Shown here piece after piece: positions 47,394 to 55,785 of a stretch of 64,000 nucleotides of DNA. This DNA is from Cohnella faecalis. GTDB taxonomy: Bacteria > Bacillota > Bacilli > Paenibacillales > Paenibacillaceae. The notes beneath the pieces were generated by a model. That model did not search any database. It was not told where the DNA came from and worked only from the letters and a program-made list of their open reading frames with translations. Both the position numbers and the translations under genes were made by a program. The stretch lies in the NCBI RefSeq assembly GCF_003570905.1, contig NZ_QXJM01000048.1, forward strand, positions 1 to 64,000. Direction: 5' to 3'. Positions within the stretch are counted from its first letter, which is position 1. Each line of letters begins with the position of its first letter.

Positions 47394-47783
47394 TCAAGCG
47401 GGCAGCAGGTTCAGCACCGTTTCGATGATGACGCTGATAATCGGCACCGCCATGACCAGGATCAGGATTTTACCGGCAAATTCGATTTTGGATGCGATGC
47501 TCTCCATCCCGGCGTCCCGTACGATTTGCGCGCCGAACTCCGCTATGTACGCGATCCCGATAATTTTGAGCATCGTCTTCAGGTAGACCGCCGGAATGCC
47601 CGAACGATCGGCGAGCTCTTCCAGCACGGATACGACATTGTCGATTTTGCCGATGAGCGACAAGAAGATCGCGACGCCCAGAAACGCCGCCAGCAAAAAA
47701 GCGAACATCGGCTTCTGTTCCCGGATAACGAGAATGAGCACTGTCGTCAGCAAGCCGATCCCGACGATTTGGAGAATGTCCAT
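47394..47783 (-). CDS. spoIIIAD: Stage III sporulation protein AD
   Basis: 129 residues with four hydrophobic helices (starting MDILQIVGIGLLTTVLILVI). Paralogous in layout to SpoIIIAC. Twelve bases from spoIIIAC. Confidence 0.94.
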   Translation of the reverse strand: MDILQIVGIGLLTTVLILVIREQKPMFAFLLAAFLGVAIFLSLIGKIDNVVSVLEELADRSGIPAVYLKTMLKIIGIAYIAEFGAQIVRDAGMESIASKIEFAGKILILVMAVPIISVIIETVLNLLPA

Positions 47784-47795
47784 CGGCGTCCTCCG

Positions 47796-47999
47796 CTACT
47801 GGAACAGGAAAATGGTTTTGATTTCTTGGAACAAGTCGTTAAGCAGACGAACGACCATGAACAACACGACCACGAATCCGATTACCGTCACCCAATGTGC
47901 CATGTCCTCCTTGCCCATCTGCTTCAGCACCGTATGAATCATGGCCACGATAATGCCGATGCCCGCGATTTGAAAAATGGTGCTGACGTCGATATTCAT
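47796..47999 (-). CDS. spoIIIAC: Stage III sporulation protein AC
   Basis: 67 residues, two helices (VSTIFQIAGIGIIVAMIHTV and WVTVIGFVVVLFMVVRLL). Normal length for the family. Confidence 0.94.
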   Translation of the reverse strand: MNIDVSTIFQIAGIGIIVAMIHTVLKQMGKEDMAHWVTVIGFVVVLFMVVRLLNDLFQEIKTIFLFQ

Positions 48000-48014
48000 C
48001 GCTTCGGCCTCCCC

Positions 48015-48533
48015 TTACACCATCAGAATGACGACAAGGGCGGCCCCCAGCATGCCCAAGCTCCTGCTCAGCTTTTCATATCGCTGCTGCTCTTCCCGCG
48101 CGGTTGTCTCCTCCGTCTGCAGTTGAAGCATCGCCAGACGCACGTGCTTAAGCTGATCCTCGCGTCCGCTGGCTCCTAGAGTAGCTCCGAGACGAAGAAG
48201 CGCGTCACGCTCGGCGCTCTTCATCGCGGTCGAAGACCAACCGGCGTTAATCGCCGCTTCCCAGCTCTCCCGCACGGTGTTGCCCGCGCCTCCGGCGAGC
48301 TCGTCCGCGATACGGTCGAAAATTCCGGTTAGCGGAGGACCGAGCAGGTGGGCCATTCGTTTCAGCGCTTCCGGAAGAGGCGTTTGCCCGTAGCCGATTT
48401 CCGTCTCCAGCCGTTGCAGCGCATGCGTCAGCTGACGGATTTGGCGAGGCCGCGCGGCGAATCGGGCAGCCTGCAAATAGCCGATCATCGTACCCGCGAA
48501 TAGGACGAGAGCCGCTCCGATCAGCTTAATCAT
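48015..48533 (-). CDS. spoIIIAB: Stage III sporulation protein AB
   Basis: 172 residues. An N-terminal helix (LIGAALVLFAGTMIGYLQA), a helical cytoplasmic domain (RQIRQLTHALQRLETEIGYG) and a C-terminal helix. Starts at ATG 48533, overlapping the end of spoIIIAA by eight bases. Confidence 0.94.
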   Translation of the reverse strand: MIKLIGAALVLFAGTMIGYLQAARFAARPRQIRQLTHALQRLETEIGYGQTPLPEALKRMAHLLGPPLTGIFDRIADELAGGAGNTVRESWEAAINAGWSSTAMKSAERDALLRLGATLGASGREDQLKHVRLAMLQLQTEETTAREEQQRYEKLSRSLGMLGAALVVILMV

Positions 48534-49626
48534 GGCGATTCCCTCCTCCTGAATCCGGCTCATTCGGCGAACGGATAGAAGGAATCGGACGCTCCTTCGG
48601 CTTTCCTTCCGGGGCGTCCCTTGCCGCCGCCCGCATCCGCGCTCCGCCGCTTCTAGCTTCTGCAAGCGCGTCTTCCGCCGAAACGATTCGGTGCTCGACC
48701 CGTCCCCCGCTTCTTGAGAGGAGGACGAACGCTCCGAATACTCCGTCCTCGGCAAGCCTTGCCAGCACGGGGCGGGCGAACACGTCCGCCAAGCTCGTCG
48801 CGTGCGCCGTCGCAAGCACCCGGACTCCGGCGTGAAGCGCCTCGTTCACGGCGTAGGCATCCTCCGGACGGCCGATCTCGTCGACGACGACGATTTCGGG
48901 CGATAGCGATCTCACCATCATCATGATGCCTTCCGCTTTCGGGCAAGCGTCGAGCACGTCGCAGCGCGGGCCGAGATCGAAGGTAGGCACTCCTTTGTCG
49001 CTAGCGGCGATCTCCGACCTCTCGTCCACGATTCCAACCTTTCGTCCGCCCCATCCGGCGGCCCCGGGGTGATGCCACTCCCCGGAGCTAATGCTGCGAG
49101 CCATGTCCCGGATCAACGTCGTCTTCCCTTGCTGAGGCGGAGATACGATCAGCGTGTGGCGGATCGTTTTGGCCTTCCAGTCCAGCAGTCCCGGCAGTAC
49201 GCCCGACGAGCAGCCTAATCGGGCTCTCGCAATCCGCACGTTGAATCCGGCGACGTCGCGCAGATGGGATACCGCCCCCCGGTCAAGCACGGTTCTGCCG
49301 GCCAGTCCGACGCGATGGCCCCCGGCCACGGTGATATATCCTCTTCTTAGTTCTTCCTCGACGGCGTAAACGGAATGGTTGGTTACGCGTTCCAGCAAAT
49401 TCCGGCATTCGCCCGCTCCCGGCACATAAGCGGATCGATAATCTTCCGTCAGCGTCCCGTCCGGCTTCACAAAACCGGATCGGCCGCCATAGCCGACTTC
49501 TAGCGGACGCCTCTCGCGAACGCGAATTTCCTCCAGCGATTCGAGTACTTGTCCCGGCAAGAGCAGCAGCACTTCCTTGAGCGGGCCGGGAAACATTTCG
49601 ATGAGCGACTGCAGCAAGCGCCACAC
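48526..49626 (-). CDS. spoIIIAA: Stage III sporulation protein AA (ATPase)
   Basis: ATPase resembling secretion motors, thought to power the SpoIIIA channel. 366 residues; Walker A is LIVSPPQQGKTTLIRD and Walker B IVVVDEIGRPED. The last 40 or so residues (after SAEDALAEARS) are an Arg/Pro-rich tail beyond the usual end, and the tail DNA also overlaps the spoIIIAB start. Confidence 0.95.
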   Translation of the reverse strand: MWRLLQSLIEMFPGPLKEVLLLLPGQVLESLEEIRVRERRPLEVGYGGRSGFVKPDGTLTEDYRSAYVPGAGECRNLLERVTNHSVYAVEEELRRGYITVAGGHRVGLAGRTVLDRGAVSHLRDVAGFNVRIARARLGCSSGVLPGLLDWKAKTIRHTLIVSPPQQGKTTLIRDMARSISSGEWHHPGAAGWGGRKVGIVDERSEIAASDKGVPTFDLGPRCDVLDACPKAEGIMMMVRSLSPEIVVVDEIGRPEDAYAVNEALHAGVRVLATAHATSLADVFARPVLARLAEDGVFGAFVLLSRSGGRVEHRIVSAEDALAEARSGGARMRAAARDAPEGKPKERPIPSIRSPNEPDSGGGNRHD

Positions 49627-49665
49627 CCCTTTTCTTGCCGCGGCAAGTTGGCCTTTTCTGATTCA

Positions 49666-49694
49666 AATGTATGCTTGACCGACTGTTTTATGCC
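49666..49694 (-). promoter_or_regulatory. Sigma-E promoter of the spoIIIA operon
   Basis: On the minus strand GGCATAAAA (-35 region) and CATACATT (-10, 49666-49673) match the mother-cell sigma-E consensus at appropriate spacing, 40 bases before the spoIIIAA start. This agrees with the known mother-cell expression of spoIIIA. Confidence 0.8.
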
Positions 49695-49719
49695 TGCTCG
49701 GCCGACTCCGCCCGCTCTC

Positions 49720-49983
49720 TCATTTGCGCAAAATACCGATCAGCAGACATCCGACTCCCGCCAAAATCCATATGAATTTCGCAGGCGACAGCTTGTCCGC
49801 GATTCCGACGAGCCCGATCGCCGTCGTGGATATGAGAACGAGCGGGCCGACCAGCGCGAGCGTGGAATTAACGGTCAGAGCCTTCTGCACGTCATTCAGC
49901 TTAAGCATCACGAGCGCAGCCGTCAGCTCGAGACTGCCCGACAATATCCGGAGCAGCGCCATTCCGAAAACCGATTTATCCAT
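49720..49983 (-). CDS. yqhV: YqhV-family small membrane protein
   Basis: 87 residues with three hydrophobic segments (MALLRILSGSLELTAALVML, LALVGPLVLISTTAIGLVG, FIWILAGVGCLLIGIL). In Bacillus yqhV directly precedes spoIIIAA, as here. The ATG at 49983 has GGAGG at ideal spacing. Function unknown. Confidence 0.85.
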   Translation of the reverse strand: MDKSVFGMALLRILSGSLELTAALVMLKLNDVQKALTVNSTLALVGPLVLISTTAIGLVGIADKLSPAKFIWILAGVGCLLIGILRK

Positions 49984-50135
49984 TCGCAAGCCTCCAATCT
50001 ATCGATTCCTTATCTACTCTATGCCGGCGTTTCGAAGAATAGTTCCTATTCTTGTTCGTCGGGGCACCGGATTATAGGCGAATGCATATCATGCTCTTAT
50101 CATTCCACCTTGCGGTTAAACGAGGAGAGTTGATA

Positions 50136-50954
50136 ATGGAAATATCGGCATTGACGAAATGGCCGAAGGCTTTGGCCGACCCAAGCGGAAGCAGGGCAAG
50201 CAAGCCCCGTTCCGCCGGCTTAACGATGGTGATCGACAAAGGGCTGGGCCTTCATTCTTTTGCGGAGTTGCTGGAGACGGCGGACGAATATATCGATATC
50301 GTCAAATTCGGATTCGGCACGTCGCCGCTCTACAAGACTCCCGTACTGCGCAGCAAAATCGAGCTGGCGAAGCGACACGGAATTACCGTTATTCCCGGGG
50401 GCACGCTGCTTGAAATCGCCGTGTCCAAAGATGTCGTTCCGGCTTTCTTCCGTCAAATATTGACGCTTGGCTTTGACGGAATCGAAGTATCCGACGGAAC
50501 GATAACGCTCGGCCGCAAAGATCGGGACGAATTGATCCGGGACGGATCGGCGCTCGGCTTGCGAGTGTTCACGGAGTATGGGAAAAAGCTGTTCGGCTCC
50601 CGAATCGACGCGGAGCAGTTCGCCGAGACGGCGGAGAGGGATTTGGCGGCAGGTGCGGAGCTTGTAACGGTCGAAGCAAGGGAATCCGGCGTCGGCGTCG
50701 GCTTATTCGATGAACGGGGGATGTGCCGCCAGCAGGATCTGGAGAGCATGCTGCGGCTCATCCCCTTTCCAAGCCGCATCATGTGGGAAGCGCCCCAAAA
50801 GGAACAGCAGGTCGCCTTGATCAAAGCGCTAGGCTCGGATGTCAACCTCGGGAACATTCTCGTGAACGACGTCATGGCTTTGGAAACGATGAGAAGAGGC
50901 TTGCGCTCCGACACGTTCGATCATCGGCTTGCGTATTCGGACTATATGATATAA
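50136..50954 (+). CDS. comA: Phosphosulfolactate synthase (ComA family)
   Basis: TIM-barrel enzyme joining phosphoenolpyruvate and sulfite to give phosphosulfolactate. 272 residues. GLTMVIDKGLGLHSFAELLE, YIDIVKFGFGTS and PGGTLLEIAVSKD are conserved. In methanogens it begins coenzyme M synthesis; in Bacillus (YitD) it is tied to the 3-sulfolactate of spores. Its placement beside spoIIIA supports a sporulation role. ATG at 50136 follows GAGGAG. Confidence 0.9.
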   Translation: MEISALTKWPKALADPSGSRASKPRSAGLTMVIDKGLGLHSFAELLETADEYIDIVKFGFGTSPLYKTPVLRSKIELAKRHGITVIPGGTLLEIAVSKDVVPAFFRQILTLGFDGIEVSDGTITLGRKDRDELIRDGSALGLRVFTEYGKKLFGSRIDAEQFAETAERDLAAGAELVTVEARESGVGVGLFDERGMCRQQDLESMLRLIPFPSRIMWEAPQKEQQVALIKALGSDVNLGNILVNDVMALETMRRGLRSDTFDHRLAYSDYMI

Positions 50955-50957
50955 GGA

Positions 50958-50990
50958 AGCAAGCCCCGCGTTCTATTCGCGGGGCTTGCT
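50958..50990 (+). terminator. comA terminator
   Basis: AGCAAGCCCCGCG and CGCGGGGCTTGCT form a 13-bp perfect stem right after the comA stop. It has no real T-run but is very stable. Confidence 0.8.
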
Positions 50991-51036
50991 CCATATCGTG
51001 ATAATAAACCAAGGAAGGCGAGGAGCGTGTCCGGAC

Positions 51037-51495
51037 ATGAACGGAGAAATCGTGCTGGTAGCGCTCATCGTTATTGGATTGGCCGCGCGATCCCCCATCA
51101 TCACAACGGCGGCCTGCTTGCTGCTGATCGTCAAGCTTGTCCATCTCCAGCGATATTTGCCGGCCATCGAGCGCCGAGGATTGGAGCTGGGTCTGCTATT
51201 CCTGACACTTGCCGTCCTCAGTCCGTTCGCGTCGGGCAAAATGCAGGCCAAGGACGTCATCGCGGCGTTTTCCGGATGGACAGGCTGGGTCGCGCTCGCC
51301 GGAGGGGCGCTAGCCGCCTATTTGAACAGCAGAGGGCTCGAACTGCTGAAAGTCGATCCGCAGATGATCGTCGGCCTCGTCATAGGCTCGATCATCGGAA
51401 TCGTATTTTTGCGCGGCATTCCGGTCGGTCCGCTAATGGCGGCAGGATTGACGGCCATGCTCATTAAAATCGTACAGCTCATCGTCGGCAAGTAA
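51037..51495 (+). CDS. DUF441 family membrane protein
   Basis: 152 residues, four helices (first IVLVALIVIGLAARSPIITT). GLRGL-like substrate motifs are absent and the function is unknown; DUF441 proteins are widespread in Firmicutes. ATG at 51037 follows GAGGAG. Confidence 0.85.
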   Translation: MNGEIVLVALIVIGLAARSPIITTAACLLLIVKLVHLQRYLPAIERRGLELGLLFLTLAVLSPFASGKMQAKDVIAAFSGWTGWVALAGGALAAYLNSRGLELLKVDPQMIVGLVIGSIIGIVFLRGIPVGPLMAAGLTAMLIKIVQLIVGK

Positions 51496-51526
51496 GGTTC
51501 CTGTTGTCTTGCATCGTAACGCTGGC

Positions 51527-52075
51527 ACCTCGTACCTCTGTTGCGCGCTCGGACACTTTTCCCGCCCAATGTATGCCACCTCGTACCTCTATTGCGCGTT
51601 CGGACGCTTTTCCTGCCCAATGCGTGGTACCTCATACCACTCTTGCTCGCTCGGACACGTGTCTTATTTGGCGGGGCATGCCGTCAATGGACTCGGATAG
51701 TAACCGAGAGTGCCTTATTTCGCCGCAATTTCGTTCATCCGTCCGAGATAGTAACTGTGAGTGTCTTATTTGGCGGGGAGCAGAACCGATGGGCGTGGAT
51801 AGTAACCGAGAGTGCCTTATTTCGCCGCAATTTCGTTCATCCGTCCGAGATAGTAACTGTGAATGTCTTATTTGGCGGGGAGCAGGGCCAATGGGCGTGG
51901 ATAGTAACCGAGAGTGCCTTATTTCGCCGCAATTTCGTTCATCCGTCCGAGATAGTAACTGTGAATGTCTTATTTGGCGGGGAGCAGGGCCAATGGGCGT
52001 GGATAGTAACCGAGAGTGCCTTATTTCGCCGTACTTTCCGCCCAATGCATGGTACCTCGTACCACTCTTGTGCGC
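51527..52075. repeat. Composite 51-bp tandem array downstream of lysC
   Basis: Type-A units (ACCTCGTACCTC...) start at 51527, 51578 and 51629, with another at 52054. Between them lie type-B units with ATAGTAAC at 51698, 51748, 51799, 51850, 51901, 51952 and 52003, plus a partial core at 51659. Spacing is 50 or 51 throughout. The B units alternate between two forms, CCGAGAGTGCCTTATTTCGC and CTGTGAGTGTCTTATTTGGC, giving a 102-bp super-period. The array sits between the convergent DUF441 and lysC genes. Open frames through it have no ribosome site. Confidence 0.95.
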
Positions 52076-52078
52076 TCC

Positions 52079-52142
52079 GGAACATACAGAAGGCTGCCCC
52101 TTAGGTCTAAACAGACCCTCGGGACAGCCTTCTGTATGTTCC
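52079..52142 (-). terminator. lysC terminator hairpin
   Basis: GGAACATACAGAAGGCTG pairs with CAGCCTTCTGTATGTTCC, with an inner GGTCT/AGACC stem. This extremely stable hairpin lies 30 bases beyond the lysC stop. It lacks a T-run, so terminator is the likely but not certain role. Confidence 0.75.
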
Positions 52143-52173
52143 GCTTTGAAGTGACGAATGATGGCTTACCTGC

Positions 52174-53427
52174 TTACCTGCGATCTTGCGGGCCGCCGAC
52201 AAACGCAGCCACTTCCGTATCGAGGCCGTATGCGGTATGCAGCGCGCGTACCACGTCTTGAAGCGGCTCGGCCGCGATGACGCACGAGCATTTGATCTCG
52301 GACGTGCTGACCATCTTGATGCTGACGCCTTGCTTCGAGATCGCATCGAACATCGTCGCGGCGACGCCCGGATTGGACACCATGCCGGCGCCGACGATCG
52401 ATACTTTTACGAGATTTTCCTCGTAAGTAAGCTCGCTGAACGGAACCTTCGATTTGATGCTTTCGATGACGCGGATCGCGTTCGCTCTGTCCGAGAGCGC
52501 TACGGTGAACGAGAAATCCGCCGTTCCGTTCGATACGCCGCTTTGAACGATAATATCGACGTCGATTCCTTCCGCCGCCAGAGCTCCGAACATGCTGGCC
52601 AGAACGCCCGGTACGTCAACGACTCCCAGAACGCTAATGCGGGCTACATTTTTGTCAAAGGCGATGCCCCGTACGACGATGCCTTGTTCCATTTCGGCTT
52701 CCTCCTTCACTAGCGTTCCAGGATTTTGCGAGAAGCTGGACCGCACGACCAAATTCACATTATAGTTTTTCGCATACTCGACCGCTCTAGGATGCAAAAC
52801 AGCCGCACCCAAATGGGCGAGCTCAAGCATCTCGTCGTACGAAATGACGTCCAGCTTGCGGGCGCACTTGACGACGCGAGGGTCCGTAGAATAAATTCCG
52901 TCTACGTCGGTATAAATTTCACATACGTCGGCTTTGATTGCGGCCGCCAAGGCTACCGCCGTCGTGTCGGATCCGCCGCGGCCGAGCGTCGTAATTTCCC
53001 CGTCCTCGGTCATGCCTTGGAATCCGGCTACGATAACGATTTGGCTGTCATCCAGCGCCTTGAATATCCGATCGGGCGAAATATCGCTGATTCGGGCTTT
53101 GGCGTGCACCGCTTCCGTTACGATTCCCGCCTGCCAGCCGGTGTAAGACTTGGCGTTATGTCCAAGCTTATGAATAGCCATTGACAGCAAAGCAACCGAA
53201 ATCTGCTCGCCGGTCGTCAGCAGCATATCCATCTCGCGGGCCGGAGGATTATCGTTAATTTCCTTCGACTTGTCGATCAAATCGTCGGTCGTATCTCCCA
53301 TCGCCGAAACGACAACTACAACGCGGTGACCTTGCAGCTTTTGATCCACGATCCGCTGCGCGACACGCCCCATACGCTCCGTGGTGCCGACGGAACTCCC
53401 GCCGAACTTCATCACGATCAAAGACAA
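52174..53427 (-). CDS. lysC: Aspartate kinase
   Basis: First enzyme of the lysine/threonine/methionine branch, 417 residues. VMKFGGSSVGTTERM is the catalytic beginning; TTLGRGGSDTTAVALAAAI and YTDVDGIYSTDPRVV are signatures. Two C-terminal ACT domains (VARISVLGVVDVPGVLASMF; VKVSIVGAGMVSNPGVAATMF) should bind allosteric amino acids. The start is a TTG at 53427 behind GGGGAG. No lysine riboswitch could be seen in the short leader. Diaminopimelate for the spore wall also depends on this step. Confidence 0.96.
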   Translation of the reverse strand: MSLIVMKFGGSSVGTTERMGRVAQRIVDQKLQGHRVVVVVSAMGDTTDDLIDKSKEINDNPPAREMDMLLTTGEQISVALLSMAIHKLGHNAKSYTGWQAGIVTEAVHAKARISDISPDRIFKALDDSQIVIVAGFQGMTEDGEITTLGRGGSDTTAVALAAAIKADVCEIYTDVDGIYSTDPRVVKCARKLDVISYDEMLELAHLGAAVLHPRAVEYAKNYNVNLVVRSSFSQNPGTLVKEEAEMEQGIVVRGIAFDKNVARISVLGVVDVPGVLASMFGALAAEGIDVDIIVQSGVSNGTADFSFTVALSDRANAIRVIESIKSKVPFSELTYEENLVKVSIVGAGMVSNPGVAATMFDAISKQGVSIKMVSTSEIKCSCVIAAEPLQDVVRALHTAYGLDTEVAAFVGGPQDRR

Positions 53428-53470
53428 AGGTTACTCACTCCCCGTAAAAAACATCTGCATACAGCAATAT

Positions 53471-53495
53471 ATTATAGCATAAGGATATCGGCCCA
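53471..53495 (-). promoter_or_regulatory. Sigma-A promoter of lysC
   Basis: On the minus strand TGCTATAAT (extended -10, hexamer at 53471-53476) lies about 45 bases before the TTG start. The -35 (TTTTTG) is poor, as is common with an extended -10. Confidence 0.6.
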
Positions 53496-53580
53496 AAAAG
53501 ATTTATTTGACTCTTTGATAAAATTCAATTTCGATTGAAAATTACTGTATGAGCCGTATTAAAAATGGAGTCAGTACCTC

Positions 53581-53988
53581 GGCGATTTAAGACACCCACA
53601 GTTACTATACGCTCCATCACCAGCATCCCTCGGCGATTTAAGACACCCACAGTTACTATACGCTCCATCACCAGCATCCCTCGGCGATTTAAGACACCCA
53701 CAGTTACTATGCGCTCCTCCACCCGCATCCCCGGGCGATTTAAGGCACCCACAGTTACTATATGCTCCATCACCAGCATCCCTCGGCGATTTAAGACACC
53801 CACAGTTACTATATGCTCCATCACCAGCATCCCTCGGCGATTTAAGACACCCACAGTTACTATACGCTCCTCTACCAGCATCCCACGGCGATTTAAAGCA
53901 CTCACAGTTACTATATGCTCCATAACCAGCATCCCTCGGCGATTTAAGACACCCACAGTTACTATGCGCTCCTCCACCAGCATCACCC
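53581..53988. repeat. Tandem array of eight 51-bp units upstream of lysC
   Basis: Units start at 53581, 53632, 53683, 53734, 53785, 53836, 53887 and 53938, each exactly 51 bp. The first 28 bases (GGCGATTTAAGACACCCACA..) are almost invariant; the other 23 vary mildly. On the minus strand the core reads ATAGTAACTGTGGGTGTCTT, the same as the type-B core at 51698-52003 but in opposite orientation. It lies between the lysC promoter and the efp terminator. Remaining bases of 53428-54101 hold only those signals. Confidence 0.96.
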
Positions 53989-54042
53989 ACAAAGTCTAAC
54001 GACGTCGCCCTACCCGCCCGCCGCGCATTATTCGAAAACGCG

Positions 54043-54083
54043 AAAAAGCCCTCCCCTCGCGGATGTTCGCGAGAAAGAGGGCT
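54043..54083 (-). terminator. efp terminator
   Basis: AGCCCTC...GAGGGCT arms enclose CTCGCG/CGCGAG, followed by a T-run on the minus strand. About 20 bases after the efp stop. Confidence 0.88.
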
Positions 54084-54101
54084 GCTCCGGTTCCGAATGC
54101 G

Positions 54102-54659
54102 TTACGCGCGCGAGATGTATTTGCCTTCGCGGGTATCGATCAGAAGGACGTCGCCTTCGTTGATGAACAGAGGAACTTGAACGTTATGCCCGGATTCGAG
54201 CTTGGCGTTCTTCGTTGCGCCGGTAGCCGTGTTGCCCTTGATGCCCGGCTCGGTCTCGACGACGGCGAGCTCGACGCTGTTCGGCAGCGTAATGCCGATA
54301 ATTTCGCCTTGGTAGCTGGCGATGTTAACGTTCATGTTTTCTTTCAGGAAGTTGATTTCCCATTCCAGTTGGCTTTTCGTCAGCTCGAACTGGTCGTAGG
54401 TCTCGTTGTCCATGAAAGTGAACTCGTTGCCGGAGTTGTACAGGTATTGAACCTGACGATTCTCGACGATTGCGCGAGCAACGTTCTCGCCTGCGCGGAA
54501 CGTCTTCTCGACGACGTTGCCGTTGCGCAAGTTTTTCAGCTTGGTGCGGACGAATGCCGCGCCTTTGCCCGGTTTAACGTGCTGGAAGTCGGTAACGGAG
54601 AAGATGTCGCCGTCCACTTCGATGGTAAGGCCGGTTTTGAAATCGTTAACGGAAATCAC
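54102..54659 (-). CDS. efp: Elongation factor P
   Basis: Translation factor that rescues ribosomes at polyproline, 185 residues. KPGKGAAFVRTKLKNLRNGN holds the conserved tip loop with the modifiable lysine. Three beta-barrel domains by family. Follows the aminopeptidase gene, the usual pepQ-efp order. Confidence 0.97.
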   Translation of the reverse strand: MISVNDFKTGLTIEVDGDIFSVTDFQHVKPGKGAAFVRTKLKNLRNGNVVEKTFRAGENVARAIVENRQVQYLYNSGNEFTFMDNETYDQFELTKSQLEWEINFLKENMNVNIASYQGEIIGITLPNSVELAVVETEPGIKGNTATGATKNAKLESGHNVQVPLFINEGDVLLIDTREGKYISRA

Positions 54660-54689
54660 TGAAAAATTCCCTCCTGGAATCGTCGCCGC

Positions 54690-55763
54690 CTAATCCAGAA
54701 CGATTAGTTCCTTAGGCGAGCGGGTAAGAATTTGAATCCCGGCGTCCGTAATGACGACGTCGTCCTCGATGCGAACTCCCCCGAAACCGGGTAAATAAAT
54801 ACCGGGCTCGACGGTCACAGTCATACCGGGTGTCAACACAATGTCTCCGGTCAAGGAAAGCCTTGGCGCCTCATGAATTTCCATTCCGAGGCCGTGGCCT
54901 GTCCCGTGGCCGAAATAGTCACCATAACCATACCGTGTGATGATATCTCTCGTCAAGGCATCGCCTTCGATTCCGGTCATTCCGGGTCCGAGATGATCGA
55001 GGGCATACTGCTGCGCTTCCTTGACAATTCCGTATATTTCGAGATGCTTTTCGCTCGGCTTGCCGACGAATACGGTGCGCGTTATGTCGGAGCAATAACC
55101 GTTGTAATACGCTCCGAAATCGAGCTTCACGAATTCGTCTTGCCCGATGACACGGGAGCTTGCGACTCCGTGCGGAAGCGCGGACCGTTCGCCGGAAGCA
55201 ACGATCGTATCAAACGAAGAACTCGTCGCCCCGTTGCTTCTCATGAACATTTCCATTTCGAGAGCGATCGACAGCTCCGTTACGCCCGGTTTAATGAACG
55301 ATAAAATATGTTCAAAAGTTCGATCGGCCAAATCCGCCGCTTCCTGCATGATTGCGATCTCGGATTCGTCCTTTACCATCCGAAGCTTTTCGACGATTCC
55401 TCCGGACGGGACGAGCTCAGCAGGAGCAAGCTTCGCCTTCATCGTGGAATATGCAGCGAACGTAACGTCGAGATCCTCGAACAGAAGCGTCCGAACGCCC
55501 CATTGACCGAGCAATTCCGATACAGTGGCATTAATATCGGCTCCGTGCTCCACATTTTCGAATCCGATCACTTGCTGGGCCGCTTGCTCCCGATACCGAA
55601 AGTCCGTCAAAAATGCGGCTTTATCCGCCGAGACGAGAACTACTCCCGAGCTGCCGGTAAATCCGGTCAAGTAGCGGCGATTGACGGCGTTCGTAACCAG
55701 CAGAGCGTCCGCGCCCGATTTTGCGATTAACGTCCGCAGCTTTGAAACCCGATTGTTAGGCAT
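54690..55763 (-). CDS. Xaa-Pro peptidase (M24 family)
   Basis: Metal-dependent proline peptidase of 357 residues. The N-terminal creatinase-like domain is followed by the pita-bread domain. Metal ligands are visible in KLDFGAYYNGYCSDITRT (two Asp), GHGTGHGLGMEIHE (His) and VEPGIYLPG and GGVRIEDDV (Glu). The ATG at 55763 has GGGAGA at good spacing; an ATG two codons upstream is possible. Confidence 0.94.
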   Translation of the reverse strand: MPNNRVSKLRTLIAKSGADALLVTNAVNRRYLTGFTGSSGVVLVSADKAAFLTDFRYREQAAQQVIGFENVEHGADINATVSELLGQWGVRTLLFEDLDVTFAAYSTMKAKLAPAELVPSGGIVEKLRMVKDESEIAIMQEAADLADRTFEHILSFIKPGVTELSIALEMEMFMRSNGATSSSFDTIVASGERSALPHGVASSRVIGQDEFVKLDFGAYYNGYCSDITRTVFVGKPSEKHLEIYGIVKEAQQYALDHLGPGMTGIEGDALTRDIITRYGYGDYFGHGTGHGLGMEIHEAPRLSLTGDIVLTPGMTVTVEPGIYLPGFGGVRIEDDVVITDAGIQILTRSPKELIVLD

Positions 55764-55785
55764 GCGCATCCATCTCCCGTTCCTA

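Noticed and set aside
51504..52154. A 216-residue repeat protein across the 51.5-kb array
   Set aside because: Same reason: the open frame follows from the 51-bp period. It also runs into the lysC terminator hairpin.
53428..53570. Lysine riboswitch before lysC
   Set aside because: The leader between the promoter and the TTG start is only about 45 bases and lacks the conserved L-box elements.
53581..53988. CRISPR array
   Set aside because: Unit length is constant, but the half between the cores is a mildly varied copy of itself, not a set of unique spacers, and no cas gene lies nearby. The same applies to the arrays at 23.2 and 51.5 kb.
53525..53999. Repeat proteins encoded across the 53.6-kb array (about 140-155 residues on either strand)
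   Set aside because: A 51-bp unit keeps several frames open by arithmetic alone. Frames are open on both strands, there is no ribosome site, and the start codons lie within repeats.
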